NCBI GenBank assembly: GCA_018674495.1
Contig: JABHAA010000158.1
Coordinates: 1 to 63,768 of the forward strand
Length of the DNA: 63,768 nucleotides
Direction of reading: 5' to 3'
Source: Rhodospirillaceae bacterium
Lineage (GTDB): Bacteria; Pseudomonadota; Alphaproteobacteria; Rhodospirillales; UBA2165
Within the stretch, counting starts at the first letter, position 1, and every line of letters begins with the position of its first letter. The translations under genes were made by a program, and so were the position numbers. The notes under the pieces were generated by a model. That model searched no databases, was not told the origin of the DNA, and saw only the letters and a list, made by a program, of their open reading frames with translations. Shown piece after piece: positions 34,234 to 42,843 of the stretch.

Positions 34234-35592
34234 ATGGACCTGATCGACGCACAAAAAGCGACCCGTATAAAGCTATTCGATTGGAAGTCGGTCCAGATGC
34301 GCAGCTTTCATCTGACCTGGGTCTCGTTTTTCCTGTGCTTTTTTGGCTGGTTCGGTATTGCGCCGCTGATGGCCGTGGTGCGCGAAGATTTGGACTTGAG
34401 CAAATCAGAGATCAGCTGGACCATCATTGCGTCGGTGGCGATCACCATCGTTGTGCGCCTGGTTGTCGGCCCTCTGTGTGATCGCATCGGTCCCCGCAAA
34501 ACCTACGCTGGCCTGATGATCCTTGGCGCGTTTCCGGTGATGGGCATTGGTTTGGCGAACAGCTTCGAAAGCTTTCTTCTGTTCCGCCTGGCCATCGGCG
34601 GTATCGGCGCATCGTTCGTCATTACCCAGTATCACACCTCGGTCATGTTCGCGCCCAATGTGGTCGGTACCGCGACGGCGACAACGGCGGGCTGGGGCAA
34701 TCTCGGCGGCGGCGTCACGCTCATGGTGATGCCGCTGATTTTCGCCGCGATTGTCATGCTAGGCGCCGAAGAAACCCTCGGCTGGCGCCTGGCCATGGTG
34801 GCGCCGGGTATGGTGCTGTTGGTCGCCGGCGCTGCCTACTACCAATTCACCGAGGATTGCCCGGCCGGCAACTACCGCGATCTGCGCCGCTCCGGCGCCA
34901 TGGCGGAGTTAAATAAATCCGGTAGCGCGTGGGGCACATTCCGGTCCGCCGCCGCCGATCCCCGGGTTTGGTTCATGTTCCTGATTTATGGCGCCTGCTT
35001 CGGAACGGACCTGACGATCCTCAATATCGGCGCCATTTATTTTTTCGACAGCTTCGATCTGGATTTGAAGACCGCCGGGCTGATTGCCGGACTGTTCGGG
35101 TTGATGAGCATTTTTGCGCGCACCCTCGGCGGCGTCTTTTCCGATAAGATCGCCGCTCGCACCGGCCTCGGCGGGCGCGTTCATTTCCTGTTTATCGTCA
35201 CCTTCCTGGGCGGCGTGGCGCTGATCGTCTTTTCGCAGATGCGCGTGCTGGGCCTCGCCATCGCCGCCGTGCTCGTCTTTTCGTTGTTCGTGAAAATGGC
35301 CCAGGGCGCGACCTTTTCGATCGTACCGTTCATGAACCGGCACGCCCTTGGCGCCATCTCGGGCATCGTTGGCGCCGGCGGAAATGCGGGCGCCGTCGCC
35401 GCCGGGTTTTTGTTCAAATCCGAAACATTGAGCTACGCCGACGGGCTTTTGTATCTGGGCATCGCCGCAACACTTTGCTCGGTGCTGGCGCTTTTCGTCC
35501 GCTTCTCGCCGGACATCATCGCCCATGAGCGCCAGCGGCTGGCGGAGGCCTTGGCCTTGCGCGCCGCGCCTGCGCCCGTAGCCGCAGAATAA
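34234..35592 (+). CDS. Nitrate/nitrite transporter, NarK/NasA-type MFS
   Basis: About 452 residues with 12 predicted helices. 'FHLTWVSFFLCFFGWFGIAPLM' and the glycine-rich nitrate signatures ('GWGNLGGGVTLMVMPLIF' and 'GIVGAGGNAGAVAAGFLF') identify the nitrate-nitrite porter family. It imports nitrate for the reductases encoded next. ATG 34234 is chosen because GGAG at 34224-34227 is well spaced; TTG 34222 overlaps that site. It is first in the operon transporter-nirB-nirD-nasA. Confidence 0.93.
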   Translation: MDLIDAQKATRIKLFDWKSVQMRSFHLTWVSFFLCFFGWFGIAPLMAVVREDLDLSKSEISWTIIASVAITIVVRLVVGPLCDRIGPRKTYAGLMILGAFPVMGIGLANSFESFLLFRLAIGGIGASFVITQYHTSVMFAPNVVGTATATTAGWGNLGGGVTLMVMPLIFAAIVMLGAEETLGWRLAMVAPGMVLLVAGAAYYQFTEDCPAGNYRDLRRSGAMAELNKSGSAWGTFRSAAADPRVWFMFLIYGACFGTDLTILNIGAIYFFDSFDLDLKTAGLIAGLFGLMSIFARTLGGVFSDKIAARTGLGGRVHFLFIVTFLGGVALIVFSQMRVLGLAIAAVLVFSLFVKMAQGATFSIVPFMNRHALGAISGIVGAGGNAGAVAAGFLFKSETLSYADGLLYLGIAATLCSVLALFVRFSPDIIAHERQRLAEALALRAAPAPVAAE

Positions 35593-35605
35593 AGGAGCCA
35601 TCCAT

Positions 35606-38044
35606 ATGAAACAGAAACTCGTCGTCATCGGCAACGGCATGGCCGGCATCAAGGCGGTGGAAGAGCTTTTGGACCGCAACCCCGATCTTTACGACATCAC
35701 CGTTTTTGGCGATGAGCCGCATGGCAACTATAACCGCATCATGCTGTCGCCGGTTCTGTCGGGCGATAAAACCATGGCCGACATCATGATCAATGAGCGG
35801 AGCTGGTACACCGAGCACGGCATTACCCTCCATGCCGGCAGCCCTGTCACCAGCATCGACCGGCAGCAAAGGACGGTCACAGCCGAAGACGGCACGTCGG
35901 CCAGCTATGACCGCTTGCTGATCGCCACCGGCTCGTCGCCATTTATCATCCCGGTGCCGGGCCATGATCTGCCGGGCGTGGTGGCGTTTCGTTCCATCGC
36001 TGATGTGGATGCTATGGCCGCCGCAGCAGCCGAATATTCGCGCGCCGTGGTAATCGGCGGCGGGCTTTTAGGGCTGGAAGCGGCCGCTGGATTGCTGCAA
36101 CGGGGCATGACAGTCACCGTCATTCACCTGATGGACTGCCTGATGGAGCGCCAGTTGGACCCGGTTGCGAGCGCGCTTCTCAAACGCTCATTGGAGGAAC
36201 GCTCCCTCACATTTGCAATGCCCGCTGAGACCAAGGCGATCTTGGGATCGGAGCGCGTGCGCGCCGTTGCCCTCGCCGATGGATCCGAGGTCGCCGCCGA
36301 TCTGGTGGTGATGGCGGTGGGCATCCGGCCCAATATTGCCTTGGCCGAAGAAGCCGGGCTGCATGTTGAACGCGGCATCGTCGTCAACGACACCATGCAA
36401 ACCTATGATCCCCGCATCTACGCGGTCGGCGAATGCGTGCAGCACCGGGGCCAGACTTATGGTCTGGTGGCGCCCTTGTTCGATCAGTCCAAGGTGTGCG
36501 CCAATCATCTGGCCGAGATCGGTTATGCCCGCTACGCCGGCTCGCTCACCTCGACCAAATTGAAAGTGACAGGCATAGATGTGTTTTCCGCCGGTGATTT
36601 TTCCGGCGGCGAGGGCGCCGAGGAAATTGTCTTCCAGGACGCCGCCCAAGGCATCTACCGCAAAGTGGTGATCAACGATAACCAGGTGCAGGGCGCGCTG
36701 GCCTACGGAGATACCTCCGACGGCGCCTGGTACTTCCAGCTTATGCGCGACGGCACCGACGTTTCCGCCCTGCGTGAAAAATTGATGTTCGGCCATGGGG
36801 GCAGCGGTGAAGCCGGCCTTGGCGGCGAAACCGGCACCGCCGCCTTGCCCGGCGATGCCGAGATTTGCGGCTGCAACGGGGTCTGCAAGGACGACATCGT
36901 AACCGCTATCACCGCCAAGAACCTGTTTACCCTCGACGATGTGCGCGCCCACACCAAGGCATCGTCGTCCTGTGGCTCCTGCTCCGGGCTGGTGGAACAG
37001 ATCCTCGCCTCCACGGTGGGTTCAGGCTACGCGGAAACGCCGTCGGTGCGGCCCTTGTGCAAATGCACGGCGTTCAGCCACGACGATGTGCGCCGCACCA
37101 TTATCGCGCAGAATTTGAAAACCATCCCAGCCGTGATGCGCTTTATGGATTGGGAGACCGAAGACGGCTGCGCTAAATGCCGCCCGGCGCTCAACTATTA
37201 CCTCCTTTGCGCCTGGCCGGGCGAGCATGTGGACGACGCCCAGTCCCGCTTCATCAACGAGCGGGCGCACGCCAATATCCAGAAAGACGGCACCTATTCG
37301 GTGGTGCCGCGCATGTGGGGCGGTATGACCAACCCGAAAGAATTGCGCGCCATCGCCGATGTCGCCGAGCGCTTTGATATTCCGGCGGTCAAGCTGACCG
37401 GCGGCCAGCGCATCGATCTTTTGGGCGTAAAAAAAGAGGATTTGCCGGCTGTCTGGCGGGATTTGAACGCGGCGGGGATGGTATCGGGGCACGCCTACGG
37501 CAAGGCCTTGCGCACCGTCAAAACCTGCGTCGGGTCTGAATGGTGCCGCTTCGGCGTTCAGGATTCCACATCCATGGGCATTGATCTGGAAAAAATGGCT
37601 TGGGCAAGCTGGACCCCGCACAAGTTCAAAATGGCGGTATCGGGCTGCCCGCGCAACTGTGCCGAGGCAACGATCAAGGATTTCGGCGTGGTCGCGGTGG
37701 CCGAAGGTTGGGAGCTGCATGTGGGCGGCAACGGCGGCATCCGTGTGCGCACCACGGACCTGCTGGCGAAGGTGACGACGGAGGATGAGGTGAAGGAATA
37801 TGCCGGCGCCTTCATGCAGCTCTACCGGGAAGAGGCTCACTATCTGGAACGCACGGCCCCCTGGATCGAACGGGTTGGCTTGGGCCACGTCAAGGAACGC
37901 ATCAACGAAGACGCTGGTGGCCGGCGCACCCTGTTCGAACGGTTTCTCCTTAGCCAGAAATACGCCCAATCCGATCCCTGGGCCGAAGGCGCCGAAGACC
38001 CACCCGAATGGACAGAAATTCGCCCATTGGCGGCAGCGGAGTAA
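35606..38044 (+). CDS. nirB: Assimilatory nitrite reductase large subunit NirB
   Basis: An 812-residue siroheme enzyme. The N-terminal FAD/NAD(P)H domains (about 1-400: 'VVIGNGMAGIKAVEELL', 'AVVIGGGLLGLEAAAGL', 'IYAVGECVQHRGQ') are followed by two BFD-like [2Fe-2S] segments ('CGCNGVCKDD...CGSCSGL' and 'CKCTAF...CAKCRPAL') and the catalytic half with the 4Fe-4S/siroheme Cys residues in 'TCVGSEWCRFG' and 'SGCPRNCAEA'. It reduces nitrite to ammonium with NAD(P)H. Length is near normal for the family. nirD follows after 5 bp. Confidence 0.96.
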   Translation: MKQKLVVIGNGMAGIKAVEELLDRNPDLYDITVFGDEPHGNYNRIMLSPVLSGDKTMADIMINERSWYTEHGITLHAGSPVTSIDRQQRTVTAEDGTSASYDRLLIATGSSPFIIPVPGHDLPGVVAFRSIADVDAMAAAAAEYSRAVVIGGGLLGLEAAAGLLQRGMTVTVIHLMDCLMERQLDPVASALLKRSLEERSLTFAMPAETKAILGSERVRAVALADGSEVAADLVVMAVGIRPNIALAEEAGLHVERGIVVNDTMQTYDPRIYAVGECVQHRGQTYGLVAPLFDQSKVCANHLAEIGYARYAGSLTSTKLKVTGIDVFSAGDFSGGEGAEEIVFQDAAQGIYRKVVINDNQVQGALAYGDTSDGAWYFQLMRDGTDVSALREKLMFGHGGSGEAGLGGETGTAALPGDAEICGCNGVCKDDIVTAITAKNLFTLDDVRAHTKASSSCGSCSGLVEQILASTVGSGYAETPSVRPLCKCTAFSHDDVRRTIIAQNLKTIPAVMRFMDWETEDGCAKCRPALNYYLLCAWPGEHVDDAQSRFINERAHANIQKDGTYSVVPRMWGGMTNPKELRAIADVAERFDIPAVKLTGGQRIDLLGVKKEDLPAVWRDLNAAGMVSGHAYGKALRTVKTCVGSEWCRFGVQDSTSMGIDLEKMAWASWTPHKFKMAVSGCPRNCAEATIKDFGVVAVAEGWELHVGGNGGIRVRTTDLLAKVTTEDEVKEYAGAFMQLYREEAHYLERTAPWIERVGLGHVKERINEDAGGRRTLFERFLLSQKYAQSDPWAEGAEDPPEWTEIRPLAAAE

Positions 38045-38049
38045 GCGAA

Positions 38050-38376
38050 ATGGAATGGCAACGCATTTGCGATCTCGAAGATATCCCGCGTCTCGGCGCG
38101 CGCACCATTTGCCTGGCGGCGGGGCCCATTGCCTTATTCCGCACTCGCGATGACCGGGTCTTTGCATTGCTGGACAAGTGCCCGCACAAGGCAGGGCCCC
38201 TGTCCCAAGGCATTGTCCACGGCACCCGGGTCACATGCCCGCTCCACGATATGGTGATTGAGCTGGAAACCGGCCTCGCCGTCGCCCCGGACGAGGGCCG
38301 CGCCGAAACCTTCGAGGCCCGCGTCATCAGCGGCAATGTTGAAATCCGGGGCGCCCTCACGGCGGCTGCCGAATGA
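38050..38376 (+). CDS. nirD: Nitrite reductase small subunit NirD
   Basis: A 108-residue Rieske-fold protein. In canonical Rieske domains a CxH and CxxH pair bind the cluster; here 'DKCPHKAGPLSQG' (CPH) and 'VTCPLHDMVIEL' (CPLH) are both present, so this NirD can hold a [2Fe-2S] cluster, unlike the E. coli type that lacks it. It works with NirB. ATG 38050 is chosen for its position just after the nirB stop. Its 3' end overlaps nasA by ATGA. Confidence 0.93.
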   Translation: MEWQRICDLEDIPRLGARTICLAAGPIALFRTRDDRVFALLDKCPHKAGPLSQGIVHGTRVTCPLHDMVIELETGLAVAPDEGRAETFEARVISGNVEIRGALTAAAE

Positions 38377-41066
38377 GCGGCGAGACCCGAACTACCTGCC
38401 CTTATTGCGGGGTCGGTTGCGGGCTGGTGGCATCGCGCGCCGCCGCCGGGCATTTGGAGATTAAGGGCGATCCCGCGCATCCCGCCAACCGGGGCCGGCT
38501 CTGCGCCAAGGGCGCGGCGCTCGCCGAAACATTGGGGCTGGAAGGGCGCGCGTTGTATCCCGAGATCAATGGCCGGCGGGCGAACTGGGCAGAGGCGCTT
38601 GACCATACCGCCGATGTCTTCCGCCGCACCATCGACGAATATGGGCCGAATTCAGTGGCGTTCTATGTCTCCGGCCAGCTTTTGACCGAGGATTATTACG
38701 CCGCCAACAAGCTGATGAAGGGTTTCATCGGCTCTGGCAACATCGACACCAACTCAAGATTATGCATGGCGTCCTCTGTCGCCGGCCACAAGCGCGCTTT
38801 CGGCGAAGATGTCGTGCCCGGCAATTACGATGATTTGGAATTGGCCGATCTGGTGGTGATCACCGGCTCCAACGCCGCCTGGTGCCATCCGGTTCTGTAT
38901 CAGCGCATGACCTTGCGCGAGCCCGGCGCGCCGGCACCGCGCATTGTCGTCATCGATCCCCGCCGCACCGCCAGTTGCGCCGACGCCAATCTGCATCTGG
39001 CGCCCAAACCGGGCACCGACGCCATCCTGTTCAATGGCCTGTTGGTGCATCTGGCGCGCACCGGGCATATCGATCAGGACTATGTGGCCGCCTCTGTTGC
39101 CGGCTATGAAGACACCCTGGCCGCCGCACAAGTGTCCGCGCCGGACGTGGAAAGCGTGGCGGCCGCGTGCGGGCTGGACGCACAGGAGGTTTGGCAGTTC
39201 TACGAATGGTTCGCCCGAACCGAGCGCACCGTCACCCTTTATTCCCAAGGCATCAACCAGTCTCGGACGGGCACCGACAAGGTCAACGCCATCCTCAACT
39301 GCCACCTGGCAACGGGGCGCGTTGGCAAGCCCGGTATGGGTCCGTTCTCGCTGACCGGCCAGCCCAACGCCATGGGCGGGCGCGAGGTCGGCGGCCTTGC
39401 CAACCAGGTGGCGGCGCATGTGGATTTCGGCGATGCGGCGGGTATCGAGGCGGTGCGCGAGTTTTGGAAGGCACCGGCAATGGCGGCGGCGCCGGGCCTG
39501 AAGGCCACCGAAATATTCGAAGCCATTGGCCGGGGCGAGATCAAGGCGCTCTGGATCATGGGCACCAACCCGGCGGTCAGTATGCCCGGCGGTGATGCGG
39601 TGCGGGATGCTCTGGCGGCAGCTGAGTTCGTCGCCGTCTCCGATTGCGCAAGCGACACCGACAGCACCCGGTTCGCTGATGTCCTGTTCCCGGCCCTGGC
39701 CTGGGGCGAGAAGGACGGCACCGTCACCAATTCCGAGCGCCGCATCTCCCGCCAGCGGAATTTCCTGCCGGTGCCCGGTGAGGCGCGCGCCGATTGGTGG
39801 ATCATCTCCGAAATCGCGGCGCGGCTGGGGTTTGGCGCCAGCTTTGACTACCGTTCGCCGGCGCAGATATTTCGCGAACATGCGGGGCTGACCGGGGGCA
39901 CATCAGGTCCGGCGCGTCTTTTCGATATCTCCGATCTGGCCGAGATTGACGATGCCGTTTATGGCGCCCTCAACCCGGTGCAATGGCCGCTGGCCCGGGG
40001 CGCCGGGTCCCAGCGGCTGCTGGCGTCCGGTGAATTCCCGACCCTGGACGGGCGCGCGCGCATGATACCTATCCAGCCTGCGGCAACCGTTACCGCCGAT
40101 GCGAAGCGGCCCCTGATCCTCAATACCGGGCGGCTTCGCGATCAATGGCACACAATGACCCGGACCGCCAAATCGCCCCGGCTCACCGCCGAGGCAACCG
40201 AACCGGTGATCGATATCAACCCCGCCGACGCTGGCAATTGCGCGTTGGAGGAGGGCGCCTTGGCGCGCATCGAAAGCGACCAGGGCGTCCTGATCGCCCG
40301 GGTGCATGTGACCGAGGCGCAAAGCCAAGGCTCCCTGTTCGCGCCGATCCATTTCTCGGACCGTTTCGCCAGCGATGCCCGCGTCGGATCATTGATCGTG
40401 CCGGTTTGCGATCCCATATCGGGCCAGCCGGAATTGAAGCAGACGCCGGTTTCGGCGATACCATTTGATGCCGCTTGGCACGGGTTCGCGCTAAGCCGGG
40501 AGCCTATTGAAATAATTGGCGCCGATTGGTGGGCCCGCGCCCAAGCCGCGGGGCACCAGCACACCGAATTCGCTGGCAATGATGTGCCCGAAGATTGGGA
40601 TCTTTGGGCTCGATCTATCTTGGGCGAGTTGCATGGGGGCGGCGAGTGGCTGGCTTTTGGCGACAAGGGATTGGGGCTTTACCGCTTTGCCGTTTTGCGC
40701 GGCGGCGCGCTGGCGGCGTGTCTTTTCATTGCCCCAGACCACAATCTGCCCGACCGGCAATGGCTGGCGGGCCTGTTTGCTGAGAGCATCCTCAAGCCCG
40801 TCGACCGCATGGCGTTGTTGACTGGCGCACCGGCCGAGCCCGCAGGGGATCAGGGGCCGGTCGTCTGCGCCTGCCAGGGCGTCCGGCTGGGGACAATCGA
40901 AGCGGCCATAGCGGACGGCAACACGAAGTCGGTGGCGGCGCTGAGTGACGCCACCGGCGCCGGCGCCACCTGCGGCGGCTGCCGGGCGGAGTTGACCCAG
41001 ATGTTGAAAACCCATCGCCAGCACTTGAATTCCGCACCCATGGAGGCGCTCGCCGAAAGCGCGTAG
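38373..41066 (+). CDS. nasA: Assimilatory nitrate reductase catalytic subunit NasA
   Basis: An 897-residue molybdopterin enzyme. N-terminal [4Fe-4S] ligands in 'TCPYCGVGCGLVAS...GRLCAKG', MGD-binding motifs including 'NAMGGREVGGLANQVAAHV' and 'MGTNPAVSMPGGD', the MopB C-terminal beta domain from about residue 570 ('LILNTGRLRDQWHTMTRT'), and a C-terminal BFD-like [2Fe-2S] domain ('VVCACQGVRLGTIEAAI...TCGGCRAEL'). The extra C-terminal cluster is typical of proteobacterial NasA/NasC enzymes fed by NADH. It reduces nitrate to nitrite for NirBD. Confidence 0.95.
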   Translation: MSGETRTTCPYCGVGCGLVASRAAAGHLEIKGDPAHPANRGRLCAKGAALAETLGLEGRALYPEINGRRANWAEALDHTADVFRRTIDEYGPNSVAFYVSGQLLTEDYYAANKLMKGFIGSGNIDTNSRLCMASSVAGHKRAFGEDVVPGNYDDLELADLVVITGSNAAWCHPVLYQRMTLREPGAPAPRIVVIDPRRTASCADANLHLAPKPGTDAILFNGLLVHLARTGHIDQDYVAASVAGYEDTLAAAQVSAPDVESVAAACGLDAQEVWQFYEWFARTERTVTLYSQGINQSRTGTDKVNAILNCHLATGRVGKPGMGPFSLTGQPNAMGGREVGGLANQVAAHVDFGDAAGIEAVREFWKAPAMAAAPGLKATEIFEAIGRGEIKALWIMGTNPAVSMPGGDAVRDALAAAEFVAVSDCASDTDSTRFADVLFPALAWGEKDGTVTNSERRISRQRNFLPVPGEARADWWIISEIAARLGFGASFDYRSPAQIFREHAGLTGGTSGPARLFDISDLAEIDDAVYGALNPVQWPLARGAGSQRLLASGEFPTLDGRARMIPIQPAATVTADAKRPLILNTGRLRDQWHTMTRTAKSPRLTAEATEPVIDINPADAGNCALEEGALARIESDQGVLIARVHVTEAQSQGSLFAPIHFSDRFASDARVGSLIVPVCDPISGQPELKQTPVSAIPFDAAWHGFALSREPIEIIGADWWARAQAAGHQHTEFAGNDVPEDWDLWARSILGELHGGGEWLAFGDKGLGLYRFAVLRGGALAACLFIAPDHNLPDRQWLAGLFAESILKPVDRMALLTGAPAEPAGDQGPVVCACQGVRLGTIEAAIADGNTKSVAALSDATGAGATCGGCRAELTQMLKTHRQHLNSAPMEALAESA

Positions 41067-41089
41067 TACCAACCGGCTGCCTTTCGTGC

Positions 41090-41135
41090 CGCCCCCCCCA
41101 TCATGCGCCTGTTCGGCGGCATCGGGCCGTCCTGA
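41090..41135 (+). repeat. Partial duplicate of the start of the downstream MFS gene
   Basis: GCGCCTGTTCGGCGGCATCGG occurs here (from 41104) and again at about 41449 inside the MFS gene, with similar C-rich flanks and ATG on the left and GCCG-CCTGA on the right, roughly 46 bp at about 85 percent identity. The upstream copy reaches a stop (TGA) within about ten codons, so it encodes nothing. Confidence 0.7.
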
Positions 41136-41238
41136 CAGGGGCGCAACCGGGGAAGGGCACTAAGCCGCTGTTACGTAACGTTTATCCAAATTGGGTTCGT
41201 TTCGTAATTCACCACAACCTTAGGAATATAGGGCTCTT

Positions 41239-41304
41239 TAATTCGTGACAGTATACTAATTACGGATGAACAATTATGCGAAATTAGAATACTGTCACGA
41301 ATTA
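41239..41304. repeat. Long AT-rich palindrome, copy B of the dispersed family
   Basis: A 21-base arm at 41239-41259 (TAATTCGTGACAGTATACTAA) is inverted at 41284-41304 with one mismatch, with a 24-base loop between. Both arms nearly match the repeats at 52.8 kb. It lies between two genes in the same orientation. Confidence 0.85.
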
Positions 41305-41423
41305 GTACATTCGCTGGCTTTCGTGCCTCCGCGTTCTTGGATATCCTTCGCTGCGCCTGATGCTGATACGGCGCAACGACAAACATGTTTAAATTGCCCC
41401 GTTGATAGGATAGTTGGCTGCTC

Positions 41424-42686
41424 ATGAATACTGCCGCCACCCCCATGACGCGCCTGTTCGGCGGCATCGGCGCCGCCCTGAGCCATCCGGTTTACCGCAA
41501 TTATTGGATCGGTGTTTCTGCCCAGATCGTCGGGCGCTGGATGTTGAAAGTGGCGATCGGATGGCTGACCTGGGAGTTGACCAAATCCACGGTCTGGCTC
41601 GGCATTGTCGCCGGCGCCGAAACATTTCCTCTCATTGTACTCTCCCTGATCGGCGGCGCGGTCGCCGACAAGATCGGGTATCTGCGCATCATGTGGGTAA
41701 GCCAGTTGCTCCTTGGCGGCTTGGCGGCGCTATTCGCGGTTCTGGTGTTGGCCGATCTGATCACCATCGAAGGCGTTGTCGTGCTGACCGCTGTCATGGG
41801 ATCGCTGGAGGCCCTGAGCGGTCCGGCGCGGCTTTCCATCGTCAATGCGTTGGTTCCGAAAAAAGATTTGTCGGCGGCCATTGCGCTCGGATCGGCAAGC
41901 TTCAATGTTGGCCGGGTTGTTGGTCCAGCCATCGCCGGCGCGCTCATTGTTGTTGTCAATATTGGGACGGTGATGGCCCTCGCGGCGCTGACATTCTTTG
42001 TGTTTGTCTTGATTTTGTTGCGCACCCGGATTGAAGAGACCCGGTCCAAATCATCCGGCGCTCTAAATATCGTCAGCGATATGAAAGAGAGCCTGGTCTA
42101 TGTGTGGAACCATTCTGGTATATTCTTTTTGATGCTTTTGCTGGGCGCGACCGCCTTGTTGATCCGGCCCTATATTGATCTGGCCCCAGGGATATCGGTT
42201 ACCATGTTTGGCCAAGGGGCGTCCGGCATGGCCATATTGCTGTCGTCTACCGGCGCTGGTGGATTGATTGCGGGATTGTACCTGGCCCAACGCGGTGAAA
42301 CCCAGGGTCTGACGCGGCTGGTGACGGGCAGCTTTTTGGCCGCCGCGATCTTTCTGTTACTGTTTACCGTTTCAGGACATATATGGCTGGCGGCGGCGGC
42401 GTTGTCGCTGGTTGGGTTCTTTATTCTGGTTGGCGGTATCTCCTCACAAACGCTAATCCAGAACGTTGTTGATCCCGGCGTTCGGGCCCGGGTGATGAGC
42501 CTTTACATTATCATCTCCTGGGGCGTGCCGGCTGTCGGCGCGCTAATAATGGGCTGGCTGGCGGATTTTGTAGGCCTCCAGATCACCCTCGCGGGCGGCG
42601 GCGCTCTGGCGGTGCTCGTCTGGCTCATCATGGCCCGCCAGGGGCCAAAACTAAAAGCCCAATTGGAAGCGGTGAAAGAAACCTAG
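41424..42686 (+). CDS. MFS transporter (EntS/MFS_3-like exporter)
   Basis: A 420-residue protein with 10-12 hydrophobic helices. 'NYWIGVSAQIVGRWMLKVAIGWLTWELTKS', 'GGAVADKIGYLRIMWVSQLLLG' and 'LEALSGPARLSIVNALVPKKDLSAAIALGSASFNVGRVVGPAIAGALI' match the MFS_3 group, which includes the enterobactin exporter. Substrate is unknown. A similar family end is seen at the left edge of the window. It is separated from nasA by the repeat-containing gap and is probably not part of the nitrate operon. Confidence 0.87.
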   Translation: MNTAATPMTRLFGGIGAALSHPVYRNYWIGVSAQIVGRWMLKVAIGWLTWELTKSTVWLGIVAGAETFPLIVLSLIGGAVADKIGYLRIMWVSQLLLGGLAALFAVLVLADLITIEGVVVLTAVMGSLEALSGPARLSIVNALVPKKDLSAAIALGSASFNVGRVVGPAIAGALIVVVNIGTVMALAALTFFVFVLILLRTRIEETRSKSSGALNIVSDMKESLVYVWNHSGIFFLMLLLGATALLIRPYIDLAPGISVTMFGQGASGMAILLSSTGAGGLIAGLYLAQRGETQGLTRLVTGSFLAAAIFLLLFTVSGHIWLAAAALSLVGFFILVGGISSQTLIQNVVDPGVRARVMSLYIIISWGVPAVGALIMGWLADFVGLQITLAGGGALAVLVWLIMARQGPKLKAQLEAVKET

Positions 42687-42749
42687 CCTATTGAAAACAG
42701 CCATTTGCGGGGTATCCAGCCAGCCACGCATATCTACAGTGCAAAAATG

Positions 42750-42843
42750 TTAATTGACCGCTGCCGCCCAACTCTATAGAAACATCGGCGGGCCACGGTC
42801 CCCCAACGGGCCGCTGCCTATCTGCAAGGATAGGAGATTTTGC
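42750..42843 (+). promoter_or_regulatory. Structured leader of serC (possible alphaproteobacterial serC motif)
   Basis: The bases before serC hold a GC-rich region (42786-42818) with complementary GGCGGGCC-like and GGCC-like segments and a clean hairpin, CCTATC 42817-42822 with GATAGG 42829-42834 and loop TGCAAG, whose 3' arm runs into the Shine-Dalgarno (AGGAG, 42832-42836). Folding would hide the ribosome binding site. A conserved serC leader RNA is known from alphaproteobacteria at this position; I could not align to it, so identity is inferred from place and shape. Confidence 0.45.

Larger units (their letters stand above)
41067..41423. other. Gene-free gap with a gene-start fragment and a long palindrome
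   Basis: No credible gene lies in these 357 bases. Two things fill much of it: a 5' fragment resembling the start of the next gene (41090-41135) and a 66-bp palindrome (41239-41304). The sequence CTTTCGTGCC also occurs twice (about 41082 and 41317), which points to an imperfect duplication with internal deletion. Confidence 0.6.

Noticed and set aside
38760..39881. A 373-codon minus-strand open frame opposite nasA, and similar ones opposite thiD/alaX and nirB.
   Set aside because: All are shadows of well-identified genes on the other strand.
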